Source: Alloalcanivorax mobilis
GTDB taxonomy: Bacteria > Pseudomonadota > Gammaproteobacteria > Pseudomonadales > Alcanivoracaceae
Direction: 5' to 3'
NCBI RefSeq assembly: GCF_002864685.1
Contig: NZ_NMQZ01000006.1
Span: 124,001-188,000, forward strand
DNA: 64,000 nucleotides
A model generated the notes under the pieces. It searched no databases. It had not been told where the DNA came from and saw nothing but the letters and a program-made list of their open reading frames with translations. The stretch's first letter is position 1, and every line of letters starts with the position of its first letter. The position numbers were made by a program, and so were the translations under genes. Positions 7,647 to 16,605 of the stretch are shown in pieces.

Positions 7647-8875
7647 TGTTCCTGGAACTCCTTCTTGTATTCCTTGAGGGCGCGCACCCGTTTGTCGTCC
7701 AGGGCGCGCCCCAGGGCCGGGCCGTTGAGGCCGGCTTCACGCAGGCCGGCGACGTCCACGGTGCGAATGATTTCCGCCGCGCCGATCAGAAATTCCCGTT
7801 GTGGGAACGGCGCTTTGGGGTCGGCGGCGCAGGTGCGGAAATCCGCTTCGCAGGCGTCCACCAGGAATTTGAGACGCCGCGGCCGGCGCAGCACGTCGAG
7901 CGTGCGCAGCAGGTGCAGCAGCGCCGGGGGGCGCAGTTTAAGCGCCCGGTGCACCTGAACCTGCCAGCGCACCATGGTCATGCCCGCGTCGGCCATCTCT
8001 TTGGGGGCCTTGAGCCGCTCGGACATTTCCCGGGCCGGGGTTTCGCCGCGCCGTTCGTGGTTGCGGTGATCCGGCCAGCCGTCCGGGGTGGTCATGCTTT
8101 TGCCGAGATCATGACACAGCAGGGCGTAGCGGGGCGTCAGGGGCAGGTTCTGGCGGGCCGCCTGGGCCAGGCAGCGCCATTGGTGGGTCAACACGTCCAC
8201 GGTGGGGTGATGATCGGGGGCCTGGGGGATGCCGTCCAGGTCGGCCAGTTCCGGGAACAGGTCGGCCAGGGCGCCGCAATCGTGCAGGGTGCGGAAGAAG
8301 ATCTGCGGCGATTTTTCCATCAGGGCGCGGCTGGTCTCTTTCCAGACCCGCTCGGCGACCAGGTGGCGCAGCTCTCCGCTGAGGGTAATGCGGGTCATCA
8401 TCTGCACGGTTTCCTCGGCGACGCGAAAGCCCAGTGAGTAATAGCGGGCGGCGAAGCGCGCCACGCGCAGCACGCGCAGAGGGTCCTCGGCGAAGGCGTC
8501 GGACACATGGCGCAGCACCTTGGCCTCGAGGTCGGCTCGACCGTTGAAGGGATCGATGATGCTGCCATCGGGGGCCTGGGCCATGGCGTTGATGGTCAGG
8601 TCGCGGCGGATCAGATCCTGCTCCAGGGTAATGTCCGGCGCGGTGTGGAACACGAAGCCGCCGTGGCCATGGCCGCTCTTGCGTTCGGTGCGCGCGAGCG
8701 CATACTCCTCGCCGGTTTGTGGATGCAGGAATACCGGAAAGTCGTTGCCGACCGGTTTGAAACCGCTGGCCTGAAGCGCTTCCGGCGTGCCGCCGACCAC
8801 CACCCAGTCCTTTTCCTTGACCGGTAATCCAAGTAGTTCGTCGCGGACGGCGCCGCCTACCAGATAAATGTCCAT
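7622..8875 (-). CDS. cca: Multifunctional CCA tRNA nucleotidyltransferase
   Basis: The 417-residue enzyme adds and repairs the 3' CCA of tRNAs without a template. The nucleotidyltransferase signature MDIYLVGGAVRDELLGLPVKEKDWVVVGG is at the N-terminus, followed by the RRDLTINAMAQ and RADLEAKVLRHVSDAFAEDPLRVLRVARFAARY blocks. An HD domain (LLCHDLGKSMT, near residue 256) indicates the long bacterial type with phosphohydrolase activity. It overlaps the downstream reductase by 25 bp. The divergent gap to the DMT gene (8876-9087) holds nothing I can name. Confidence 0.97.
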   Translation of the reverse strand: MDIYLVGGAVRDELLGLPVKEKDWVVVGGTPEALQASGFKPVGNDFPVFLHPQTGEEYALARTERKSGHGHGGFVFHTAPDITLEQDLIRRDLTINAMAQAPDGSIIDPFNGRADLEAKVLRHVSDAFAEDPLRVLRVARFAARYYSLGFRVAEETVQMMTRITLSGELRHLVAERVWKETSRALMEKSPQIFFRTLHDCGALADLFPELADLDGIPQAPDHHPTVDVLTHQWRCLAQAARQNLPLTPRYALLCHDLGKSMTTPDGWPDHRNHERRGETPAREMSERLKAPKEMADAGMTMVRWQVQVHRALKLRPPALLHLLRTLDVLRRPRRLKFLVDACEADFRTCAADPKAPFPQREFLIGAAEIIRTVDVAGLREAGLNGPALGRALDDKRVRALKEYKKEFQEQWQQDPSP

Positions 8876-9087
8876 TTGTTCGTTATAACCCCTTTAACGC
8901 AAAATACTCGCACGTCTGTTGTTGTTCTGGAACCGGCCGTGGTTGGCGATGGCAGGTGCATCAGGCGGGTGTGTGGCCCGTCGAGCAGGCCCCGCAGCCG
9001 CATTGTCACCACGCGTGCGCTTGTTCACAACCCCTTCCGCTTGCGAATTTGCTGTCCCCTTTTTTATTTCTTTGCGTCGGAGAATGA

Positions 9088-10005
9088 ATGAATACCGCGC
9101 TTGCGTACCTGATCGTGATCGCTGTCTGGGCGACCACGCCGCTGGCGATTAAATGGAGTGGCGAGGCCTTGCCGCCGCTGGCGGCGGCCGGTGCGCGCAT
9201 GGCGTGCGCCGCGCTGCTGGGGCTGGTGTGGCTGGCGGCGCGGCGCCAGCCGTTGCCGCTGCACCGCCATGCCTTGCTCAGTTACGTGGCGGCGCTGCCG
9301 GGCATCTTCGGCGCCATGGGCTGCAGCTATATGGCGGCACGGGATCTGCCCTCGGGGCTGATTTCGGTGATGTTTGGGCTGGCGCCGTTGATCTCGGGCA
9401 TTTTTTTGCAACTGGTGCCTGGTGGATTCCGGCTCAACCGCTGGCACTGGCTGGCGTGTCTGTTGGGCGTGGCGGGGCTGGCGCTGGTGTTCGATGACAG
9501 CCTGGCGTCCCTGTTGCGGGGCGACCCGGGGCAGCGTGGCCGGGGGCTGCTGTGGATGCTCTGCGCGGTGACGCTGTTTGCCGGCTCGGGCATCGTGGTG
9601 CAGCGGGTCGGTGCGGGGCTGGCGCCGATGGCGCAGACGGTGGGCGGCTTGTTGTTGTCGGTGCCGTTGTACGGGCTGGCACTGTGGGCCAGTGGTCAGG
9701 GGCTGGCCTTCAGCGGCGCGGCGCGCGGCCTGTTCGCGATTGCTTATCTGGCTACCTTCGGCTCGTTGCTGGGCTTTTATTGCTATTTCCAGGTATTGGC
9801 ACGGATGCCGGCGGCAACGGTCGCGCTGGTGACGCTGATCACGCCGGTGCTGGCGCTGTTGCTGGGCGCCTCGCTCAACGATGAGCGGCTTGGCGTGCCG
9901 GTGCTGGCGGGCACCAGCCTGATCGTGATGGCCCTGGGGCTGTATCTGCTCGGCGACCGGCGAGTACGCCGGCGGGTCGTTTCCACCACGATTGATGACG
10001 GGTAA
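9088..10005 (+). CDS. EamA/DMT-family transporter
   Basis: The 305-residue protein has about ten hydrophobic helices in two EamA halves, as in drug/metabolite transporters of the RhaT/YdcZ type. It begins MNTALAYLIVIAVWATTPLAIKWSGE, with the N-terminal helix/WxxTP pattern common to the family, and contains GCSYMAARDLPSGLISVMFGLAPLISGIFL. The second half ends with VALVTLITPVLALLLGASLNDERL. The ATG at 9088 has CGGAGAA in front of it. Substrate is unknown, and no neighbour indicates one. Confidence 0.85.
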   Translation: MNTALAYLIVIAVWATTPLAIKWSGEALPPLAAAGARMACAALLGLVWLAARRQPLPLHRHALLSYVAALPGIFGAMGCSYMAARDLPSGLISVMFGLAPLISGIFLQLVPGGFRLNRWHWLACLLGVAGLALVFDDSLASLLRGDPGQRGRGLLWMLCAVTLFAGSGIVVQRVGAGLAPMAQTVGGLLLSVPLYGLALWASGQGLAFSGAARGLFAIAYLATFGSLLGFYCYFQVLARMPAATVALVTLITPVLALLLGASLNDERLGVPVLAGTSLIVMALGLYLLGDRRVRRRVVSTTIDDG

Positions 10006-10125
10006 GGTCATTGCGCCCGTGGGATTGCCTCAGTAGGGTCGAAACCTGTTTAACGGCCGCCGCCGCGCAGCCTGTCCGCTGTGCCGCCCGCGTGGCCATT
10101 CGCGAGCATCTGGGAGAGAGAAACA

Positions 10126-11103
10126 ATGAAAACACGCATTACGGAATTGCTGGGCACGCGCTATCCGATTGTCCAGGGCGGCATGCAGAACGTGGGCTAC
10201 GCGGAACTGGCGGCGGCGGTCTCCAACGCCGGTGGCCTGGGCGTGATCACCGGCCTGACCCAGCCGACGCCGGAGGATCTCGCCAAGGAGATCGCTCGCT
10301 GTCAGCAAATGACCGACCAGCCGTTCGGGGTTAATCTGACGCTGCTGCCGACCATCAAACCGGTGCCCTACGACGAGTACGTTCAGGTGATCGTCGATGC
10401 CGGCGTGAAAATCGTCGAGACCGCCGGGCGCAGCCCGGAGCCGTTCATGGCCACCTTTAACCAGCATGGCATCAAGGTGATTCATAAATGCACCTCGGTG
10501 CGGCACGCCCTGAAAGCGGAGAAGCTGGGCTGTTCGGCGGTCTCGGTGGACGGCTTTGAGTGCGCCGGCCACCCCGGTGAAGACGACGTCACCAACCTGG
10601 TGCTGCTGCCCGCCGCCGCCCGCGTGCTGAAGATTCCCATGCTCGCCTCTGGCGGCATTGGCACCGGCGTGCAGATGGCCGCCTGCCTGGCGCTGGGCGC
10701 GGACGGCATCAATATGGGCACCCGCTTTATGGCCACCAAAGAGGCGCCCATTCACGACAACATCAAGCGCGCCATCGTCGCCGCCAGCGAACGGGACACG
10801 GCGCTGGTGTACCGGCCGCTGCGCAACACCGCGCGGGTCTATAAGAACAAGGTCGCCGAGCAGGTCAACGAGATCGAGCGCGAGGCCGGTAAGGACATGA
10901 AGTTCGAGCTGATCCGCGACATGGTCGCCGGCACCAAGGGCAAGGTGGCCCTCAGCGAGGGCGACATCGACCACGGCATCTGGACCAGCGGCATGGTGCA
11001 GGGCCTGATCGATTCCATCCCCAGCTGTGAAGAGCTGATCCAGGACATCATCGGCGAATGCCAGAGCACCGTGCGCGAGCGTTTGAATGCGTTGATGGCG
11101 TGA
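10126..11103 (+). CDS. Nitronate monooxygenase-family flavoprotein
   Basis: This 325-residue FMN protein belongs to the NMO/2-nitropropane dioxygenase TIM-barrel family. The N-terminus reads RYPIVQGGMQNVGYAELAAAVSNAGGLGVITG, followed by NLTLLP, the GFECAGHPGEDD loop, and the FMN phosphate-binding LASGGIGTGVQMAACLALGADGINMGTRFMATKE. The ATG at 10126 has GGGAGAG upstream. Family members oxidise nitronates, but the related enoyl reductase FabK shares this fold, so the substrate is uncertain. It converges with fbpC across repeat copy 2. Confidence 0.88.
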   Translation: MKTRITELLGTRYPIVQGGMQNVGYAELAAAVSNAGGLGVITGLTQPTPEDLAKEIARCQQMTDQPFGVNLTLLPTIKPVPYDEYVQVIVDAGVKIVETAGRSPEPFMATFNQHGIKVIHKCTSVRHALKAEKLGCSAVSVDGFECAGHPGEDDVTNLVLLPAAARVLKIPMLASGGIGTGVQMAACLALGADGINMGTRFMATKEAPIHDNIKRAIVAASERDTALVYRPLRNTARVYKNKVAEQVNEIEREAGKDMKFELIRDMVAGTKGKVALSEGDIDHGIWTSGMVQGLIDSIPSCEELIQDIIGECQSTVRERLNALMA

Positions 11104-11121
11104 TCGCGGCGCGGTTGAGGA

Positions 11122-11294
11122 GACGCCGGACGCCGGACGCCTGACGCCGGACGCTAAACCCTTAGTCGGATGGGTGTGACGTGTTTCCTGCTACGTTAGC
11201 GTTACAGAAAACATGCCCATCCTTTCCGCATCGGGTTTTAGCGTCCGGCGTCAGGCGTCCAGCGTCCAGCGTCCAGCGTCCAGCGTCCAGCGTC
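11122..11294. repeat. Heptamer-arm inverted repeat, GACGCNN family, copy 2
   Basis: The left arm (11122-11155) and right arm (11240-11294) are runs of GACGCNN heptamers in opposite orientation. The core carries GACGTGTTTCCTG and TACAGAAAACATG as an inner palindrome. The reverse complement of the core is about 92% identical to that of copy 3 (about 7 differences in 85 bp by eye). The right arm is translated as the end of fbpC. It lies between convergent genes. Confidence 0.9.
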
Positions 11295-12326
11295 CGTGCG
11301 AAACGCCACCAACGGCGTCACCGCCGGTGCCAGGCGAACCCGGCTGCCTTCGGCCAGGCGCGGGTGGCCGGGCAGGCTGCACACCAGTTGCTGGCCGTCG
11401 TTAAGCGCCAGGGTGTACCACACGCGGGCACCACGAAACACGCTGCCCACCACCCGCGCTCGCAGTGGGCCGTGCGGGTCGGTGTGTAAATCCTCCGGTC
11501 GTATCAGCACCTCCACCGGGTCACCGGGGCGGGCGTCGTGCACGGCCGTCACCGGCACGCTGGCACCGTCCAGTTCGGCCTGGCCCGGGTGGCTCAGGCG
11601 TGCTCGCAAAAAACGCCCACGGCCCAGGAATTCCGCCACGAATCGGTTGGCGGGCCGTTGGTAGAGGCGCGCCGGCGTATCCCACTGTTGTATTCGTCCC
11701 TGACGCATCACGCCGAGGCGGTCGGCCATGGCGAAGGCTTCCTGTTGATCGTGAGTGACCATCAGCGCGGTGCTGCCCTGGTCGCGCAGAATGGCGCGCA
11801 CATCGGCGCTGATCTGTTCGCGCAGTTCCGCGTCCAGAGCGGAGAACGGCTCATCCAGCAGCAACAGACGTGGCCGTGGCGCCATCGCCCGGGCCAGCGC
11901 CACGCGCTGCTGCTGGCCGCCGGAAAGCTGGTGTGGGTAGCGCCGGCCGAGCCCGGGCAGGCCCACCCGGTCCAGCAATTCCGCCACCCGCTGGCGGCGC
12001 TGGGAGCGGCGTTCGCGGGGCAGGCCAAAGGCGATGTTGGCGGCCACGTCCAGGTGCGGAAACAGCGCCATGTCTTGAAACACCATGCCCACCCGGCGCT
12101 GCTCCGGCGGCACCGGTTCGCCGGCGCCCAGCATCCGCTCGCCGGCCAGCGTCAGCGCACCGCGCTGGGCGTCCACGAAGCCGGCGATCAGCCGCAGCAA
12201 GGTGGTTTTACCGCAGCCGGAGGGGCCCAGCAGGCAGCCGATCTCGCCTGTTGGCAGGCTCAGGTCGATGCCGTCGAGCACGGTCTGGCCGGCCAGCCGG
12301 ACGTGCACGGCGTCAAGGCGCAGCAT
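11238..12326 (-). CDS. fbpC: Iron(III) ABC transporter ATP-binding protein FbpC-like
   Basis: The 362-residue ATPase powers ferric iron import with FbpA and FbpB. Walker A is GPSGCGKTT (residues 34-42), the signature is LSGGQQQR, Walker B is LLLLDEPFSALD, and VTHDQQEA carries the switch His. A TOBE-like C-terminal domain follows (VEVLIRPEDL). The ATG at 12324-12326 has GAGGAG in front and overlaps the permease end. The last 18 residues (DAGRWTLDAGRWTPDAGR) and the TAA are encoded by repeat copy 2, so the native C-terminus has been replaced or extended. Confidence 0.92.
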   Translation of the reverse strand: MLRLDAVHVRLAGQTVLDGIDLSLPTGEIGCLLGPSGCGKTTLLRLIAGFVDAQRGALTLAGERMLGAGEPVPPEQRRVGMVFQDMALFPHLDVAANIAFGLPRERRSQRRQRVAELLDRVGLPGLGRRYPHQLSGGQQQRVALARAMAPRPRLLLLDEPFSALDAELREQISADVRAILRDQGSTALMVTHDQQEAFAMADRLGVMRQGRIQQWDTPARLYQRPANRFVAEFLGRGRFLRARLSHPGQAELDGASVPVTAVHDARPGDPVEVLIRPEDLHTDPHGPLRARVVGSVFRGARVWYTLALNDGQQLVCSLPGHPRLAEGSRVRLAPAVTPLVAFRTDAGRWTLDAGRWTPDAGR

Positions 12327-13902
12327 GGGCGGTCTCCTCAAGGCGCTGGCCGGGCGGGGCGTTGCCCGGGTCGGATGTGGGCCGCGGGTGATCCAGGGAG
12401 CGGGTCAACAGCAGCACCGGAATCACCCCGGCGAGCAGGATCGCCAGTGCCGGCAGGGCGGCGTCGGCGAGGCGCTCGTCGGAGGCCAGCTCGAAGGCGC
12501 GCACCGCCAGGGTGTTGGTGTTGAACGGGCGCAGCACCAGGGCGGCGGGAAGCTCTTTGAGGGTGTCCACGAACACCAGCAGCGCGGCGCTGGCCAGCGG
12601 CACCCGCAACAGCGGCAGGTGCACCCGGCGCAGCAGGCGCGCCGGGCCGGCACCCAGCGAGCGGGCGGCGTGATCGAGGCTGGGCGGCAATGCCTGAAGG
12701 CCGGCGTCCAGGCTTTGAATGGGAATGGTGGCGAAGCGCACCGTGCAGGCGAACACCACCGCGAACAGGGTACCCGAGAGCAGCAGGCCGGGCGCGGCCA
12801 GGCCAACGGCGCCGGCCAGCCGGTTCACGCCCTGATCGAGCGCGGCCAGCACCAACACCGTGCCCACCGCCAGCACCGTGCCGGGCACCGCGTAGCCGAA
12901 ACCGGCCAGGCTGGCGGCCAGCCGGCGTGGCCGGTCGGGCCGCAGCCGGCGGGCCCAGACCAGCGCCAGGGCCAGCGCGGTGGTGGCCAGCGCCGTGCAC
13001 AGCGCAATCAGCAGGCTGGTGCCGACCAGCTTGAGAAAGTCCGCGTCGCCGGCCTGGGCCAGGCGCGGCAGGCTCCAGATCAGAAGCTGCAGGGCCGGCA
13101 GCACGAAGCCAAGTAGCACCGGCAGGCACAGCGCCAGCGGCACCAGCACCGCCGGTGCCGCGCGCAACGTCAGCGCCGCTGCCGGGCGGGCGTCGCCGCT
13201 CACCCGGCGCTGCCGCCGGGCGCCTCGCTCCAGGGCCAGCAGCGCCACCATCGCCGCCAGCAGCACGGCGGCCAGTTGCGCGGCGGCGAGCCGGTCGCCG
13301 AGCCCGAACCAGGTGCGGAAGATGCCGGTGCTCAGGGTGGGCACGCCGAAGTAGGCCACGGTGCCGTAGTCGGCCAGGGTTTCCATCAGCACCAGCGCCA
13401 GGCCGGCAATGATCGCTGGCCGCGCCAGCGGCAAGGCGACGCGGAAAAACCGCCGGGCCGGGCCGGCGCCGAGGCTGCGCGCCACCTCCTGGGCGAGGGC
13501 CGATTGGTGCACGAAGGCGGCGCGGGCCAGCAGGTAGACATAGGGATACAGCACCAGGGTCAGCATCAGCGCCGCGCCCCAGGGGTTGCGGATGTCGGGC
13601 AGCGCCACCGGCAGCCAGGCCTGCAGCGGCCCTTCCGGGGCCAGCAGGCCGGTCCAGGTGTAGGCAATCAGATAGGCGGGGCAGGCCATTGGGAGCAGCA
13701 GCGCCCATTGCAGGAGCCGATGCCCGGGAAAGCGCAGCCGCGCCACCGCCCAGGCGGCGGCGGTGCCGATCACCAGGGTGCCGCCACCGGTGAGCAGCGC
13801 CAGCAATAACGAGTGCCGCAGATAGACCGGCAACACCGTGGCGGTCAGGTGCGACCACTGCGGCGACGGCCCCGCCAGCCAGCTGCCGGCGACCACCAAC
13901 AC
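12313..13902 (-). CDS. fbpB: Iron(III) ABC transporter permease FbpB-like
   Basis: This is a fused double-length permease (about 529 residues) with two binding-protein-dependent transport domains and around twelve membrane helices. EAA-type loops appear twice: EVARSLGAGPARRFFRVALPLARPAI and HAARSLGAGPARLLRRVHLPLLR. The coordinates use a GTG at 13900-13902, but that start cuts the first helix and has a poor Shine-Dalgarno. A CTG at 13972-13974, preceded by TGAGG overlapping the fbpA stop, would add 24 residues with a complete first helix and is probably the true start. The middle gene of fbpABC. Confidence 0.92.
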   Translation of the reverse strand: MLVVAGSWLAGPSPQWSHLTATVLPVYLRHSLLLALLTGGGTLVIGTAAAWAVARLRFPGHRLLQWALLLPMACPAYLIAYTWTGLLAPEGPLQAWLPVALPDIRNPWGAALMLTLVLYPYVYLLARAAFVHQSALAQEVARSLGAGPARRFFRVALPLARPAIIAGLALVLMETLADYGTVAYFGVPTLSTGIFRTWFGLGDRLAAAQLAAVLLAAMVALLALERGARRQRRVSGDARPAAALTLRAAPAVLVPLALCLPVLLGFVLPALQLLIWSLPRLAQAGDADFLKLVGTSLLIALCTALATTALALALVWARRLRPDRPRRLAASLAGFGYAVPGTVLAVGTVLVLAALDQGVNRLAGAVGLAAPGLLLSGTLFAVVFACTVRFATIPIQSLDAGLQALPPSLDHAARSLGAGPARLLRRVHLPLLRVPLASAALLVFVDTLKELPAALVLRPFNTNTLAVRAFELASDERLADAALPALAILLAGVIPVLLLTRSLDHPRPTSDPGNAPPGQRLEETAHAAP

Positions 13903-13981
13903 CGGGGTCGCCAGCGCCAGGGCCAGGGCCAGCAGCAGCGCCGAGCGCGGATTAAACCGGCGGGCCGTGCTCAGGGAAACC

Positions 13982-14995
13982 TCAGCGCCAGCCGGCGCGG
14001 TCCATCACGCGGACCGCCTCGCCGTTGAGTTCGCCCAGCTTCACCAGCGGCAAAGTGTCGGCTTTGAAATCGCCCCAGCTGGACAGCCGGTCGCTGGCCG
14101 GCACGGTGGCGCGCACCGGGTATTCGTGGTTGGCGTCGGCGTACCAGCGCTGGGCTTCGTCACTGACCAGGAATTCCAGCAGCCGCACCGCGTGATCCCG
14201 ATTCGGCGCATCGCGGGTGACGCCGGCGCCGGAAATGTTGATGTGGGTGCCACGGCCATCCTGGTTGGGCCAGAACACCGCCACCCGCGAGGCGGTTTCC
14301 TGGCTTTGTGGGTCGGCCTGCATCATGGCCAGGTAGTAGGTGTTGACCAGCGCCAGGTCGCACTCGCCGGCCACCACCGCTTTGATCTGGTCGCGGTCGC
14401 CGCCCACCGGGTTGCGCGCCAGGTTGGCCACCAGGCCACGCACCCAGGTTTCGGTGGCCTCGGCGCCGTCATGGGCGATCAGGCTGGCGACCAGGGACTG
14501 GTTATAGATGTTGTCCGAGGAGCGCACGCACAGGCGGCCGCGCCAGCGCGGGTCGGCCAACCCTTCGTAGCTGGACAGTTGAGCGGATTCGACCCGGTCC
14601 GGGGCGTACACGATGACCCGCGCGCGCACCGACAGACCAAACCAGCGGCCTTGCGGGTCGCGCAGTTCGGCGGGCACCGCGTCTTCGAGCACGGCGTTGT
14701 CGGTGCTCGCCAGCAGGGCGGCCTGATCGGCGCGGTAGAGGCGCCCGGCGTCGGTGGTCAGCAGCAGGTCGGCGGGGCTGTGTTCACCTTCCGCTTTGAT
14801 GCGCTCGACCAGGGCATCGGCGTTGCCGGTGATCAGGTTGACCTTGACGCCGGTCTGTTCGGTGAAGCGCTCCAGCAGAGGCTTGATCAGCGCCTCTTTG
14901 CGCGCCGAATAGACGTTGACCTCTTCGCTTTCGTTGCCGCAACCGGCAACCAGGAACAGGGCGAACAGCGGCGACAAAAACAGTAAAGAGCGCAT
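13982..14995 (-). CDS. fbpA: Iron(III) ABC transporter substrate-binding protein FbpA-like
   Basis: The 337-residue protein captures ferric iron outside the inner membrane. It has the body of the FbpA/FutA family: VNVYSARKEALIKPLLERF, TGNADALVERIKAEG, SVRARVIVY, and the tandem iron-coordinating tyrosines in VNTYYLA (Tyr220, Tyr221). The signal ends FLVAGCGNES, a lipobox, so it is predicted to be lipid-anchored rather than freely soluble as in Neisseria. The ATG at 14993-14995 has GGAG upstream. A good Fur box lies 40-60 bp before it, so iron repression of the operon is likely. Confidence 0.93.
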   Translation of the reverse strand: MRSLLFLSPLFALFLVAGCGNESEEVNVYSARKEALIKPLLERFTEQTGVKVNLITGNADALVERIKAEGEHSPADLLLTTDAGRLYRADQAALLASTDNAVLEDAVPAELRDPQGRWFGLSVRARVIVYAPDRVESAQLSSYEGLADPRWRGRLCVRSSDNIYNQSLVASLIAHDGAEATETWVRGLVANLARNPVGGDRDQIKAVVAGECDLALVNTYYLAMMQADPQSQETASRVAVFWPNQDGRGTHINISGAGVTRDAPNRDHAVRLLEFLVSDEAQRWYADANHEYPVRATVPASDRLSSWGDFKADTLPLVKLGELNGEAVRVMDRAGWR

Positions 14996-15034
14996 GCAAC
15001 AATCTCCGGATAACGAGGGCGCCGGAGTATAAAC

Positions 15035-15054
15035 ACTAATGAGAATATTTATCA
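15035..15054 (-). promoter_or_regulatory. Fur box upstream of fbpA
   Basis: TGAGAATATTTATCA (15040-15054, as read on the plus strand) matches the 7-1-7 Fur palindrome TGATAATNATTATCA at 12 of 14 defined positions. The wider 19-bp site at 15035-15053 also fits GATAATGATAATCATTATC. It sits 40-60 bp upstream of fbpA, where it would overlap a promoter. Iron-dependent repression is inferred. Confidence 0.75.
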
Positions 15055-15087
15055 ATTAAGGGTCAAGACAGTGTACGCAGAGGCTCC

Positions 15088-16605
15088 CTAGATCGCTAAC
15101 TCCGGCATGGAAAGGCGCTCCACCACGGCGCCGTTGTCGATGCTTTCCAGGTGCACGTCAAAGCCCCACAGGCGATGCAGGTGGCGCAAGACTTCGTTGC
15201 CGGAGTCCGGGTCCAGGGGCCGGTGGTGCTGGCGCACGTGCTGCAAGGTCAGCGAGCGGTCGCCGCGGATGTCGGCGTCGTAGACCTGGATATTGGGCTC
15301 CTGAATGCTCAGGTTGTACTGCTCGGACAAGCGGTTGCGCACGGTCTGGTAGCCACGATCATCGTGGATCGCGTTGATCTCGATGTAATCGCGCTCGTCG
15401 TCGTCGAACAGGCTGAACAGCTTGAATTCCCGGATCAGGCGTGGCGAGAGAAACTGCTGAATAAAACTCTCGTCCTTGAAGCTCTCCATGGCGAACTTCA
15501 GCGTTTTCACCCAGTCGCTGCCGGCGATGTCCGGGAACCACTGGCGATCTTCCTCGCTGGGCTTTTCGCAGATGCGGCGCAGGTCGGTGAACATGGCGAA
15601 GCCGAGGGCGTAGGGATTAATGCCCGAGTAGTAAGGGGAATCAAACGGAGGTTGATACACCACCTGGCTGTGGTTCTGCAGAAACTCAAGCATAAAGCCG
15701 TCGCTGACCCGGCCCTGGTCGTAGAGGTCGTGCAGCAGGGTGTAATGCCAGAAAGTAGCCCAGCCTTCGTTCATGACCTTGGTCTGGCGTTGCGGGTAAA
15801 AGTACTGGGCCATCTTGCGCACGATGCGAATGATCTCGCGCTGCCAGGGCTCCAGAAGCGGGGCGTTTTTTTCCAGAAAATAGAGAATGTTCTCCTGCGG
15901 TTCGGCGGGGAAGCGGCTGGTGGGTTGACGGCGCTGGATCGCCGGCTGCATGTCCGGGAAGGTCTTCCAGAGTTCCGACACCTGCTGTTGCAGCAGGGCT
16001 TCGCGTTCGCGCAGGCGGCGTTTTTCCTCCAGTGCGGAGATCGGCGTGGGCCGCTTGTAGCGGTCCACGCCGTAGTTCATCAGGGCGTGGCAGGAATCCA
16101 GTGTTTCTTCCACGGCGGCGACGCCGTGGCGTTGCTCGCACTCGCTGATGTAGTGCCGGGCGAACACCAGGTAATCAATGATCGCCGAGGCGTCGGTCCA
16201 GGTCTTGAACAGATAGTTGCCTTTAAAAAAAGAGTTGTGGCCATAGCTGGCGTGGGCGATCACCAGGGCCTGCATGGTGATGGTGTTCTCTTCCATCAGG
16301 TAGGCGATGCAGGGGTTGGAATTGATTACGATCTCATAGGCCAGGCCCATCTGGCCGCGCCGGTAACGGCCTTCCACTTCCACGAACTGCTTGCCGAAGG
16401 ACCAGTGGTTGTAGCCCACCGGCATGCCCACCGAGGAGTAGGCGTCCATCATCTGTTCCGAGGAGATCACCTCGATCTGATTGGGGTAGGTGTCCAGGCC
16501 GTATTTGCCGTGGGCCAGCTCGGCGATGGCCTGGTCGTAGCGGGCCAGGGTCTCGAAATCCCAATCCGACCCGGTGGAAAGCAGTTTTTCGTCAATCGTG
16601 CTCAT
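15088..16605 (-). CDS. SpoVR family protein (YcgB-like)
   Basis: The 505-residue protein is a SpoVR/YcgB homologue: [70 protein letters not shown] and [12 protein letters not shown] are all family landmarks. The biochemical role is not established; in E. coli the gene goes with the YeaG/YeaH stress system. The start overlaps the yeaH stop by four bases (ATGA), making it the last gene of a prkA-yeaH-spoVR operon. Full length, no anomalies. Confidence 0.95.
   Translation of the reverse strand: MSTIDEKLLSTGSDWDFETLARYDQAIAELAHGKYGLDTYPNQIEVISSEQMMDAYSSVGMPVGYNHWSFGKQFVEVEGRYRRGQMGLAYEIVINSNPCIAYLMEENTITMQALVIAHASYGHNSFFKGNYLFKTWTDASAIIDYLVFARHYISECEQRHGVAAVEETLDSCHALMNYGVDRYKRPTPISALEEKRRLREREALLQQQVSELWKTFPDMQPAIQRRQPTSRFPAEPQENILYFLEKNAPLLEPWQREIIRIVRKMAQYFYPQRQTKVMNEGWATFWHYTLLHDLYDQGRVSDGFMLEFLQNHSQVVYQPPFDSPYYSGINPYALGFAMFTDLRRICEKPSEEDRQWFPDIAGSDWVKTLKFAMESFKDESFIQQFLSPRLIREFKLFSLFDDDERDYIEINAIHDDRGYQTVRNRLSEQYNLSIQEPNIQVYDADIRGDRSLTLQHVRQHHRPLDPDSGNEVLRHLHRLWGFDVHLESIDNGAVVERLSMPELAI

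Noticed and set aside
9004-9075. T-rich stretch before the DMT gene as terminator
   Set aside because: No stable stem precedes the CCCCTTTTTTATTTC run on either strand.
12338-13858. Long antisense and off-frame ORFs, for example here and at 15151-16650, 25256-27238, 42345-43862, 56137-57885
   Set aside because: They mirror high-GC genes (fbpB, spoVR, lptD, trpE, purH), have biased composition and no family motifs. They are shadows.
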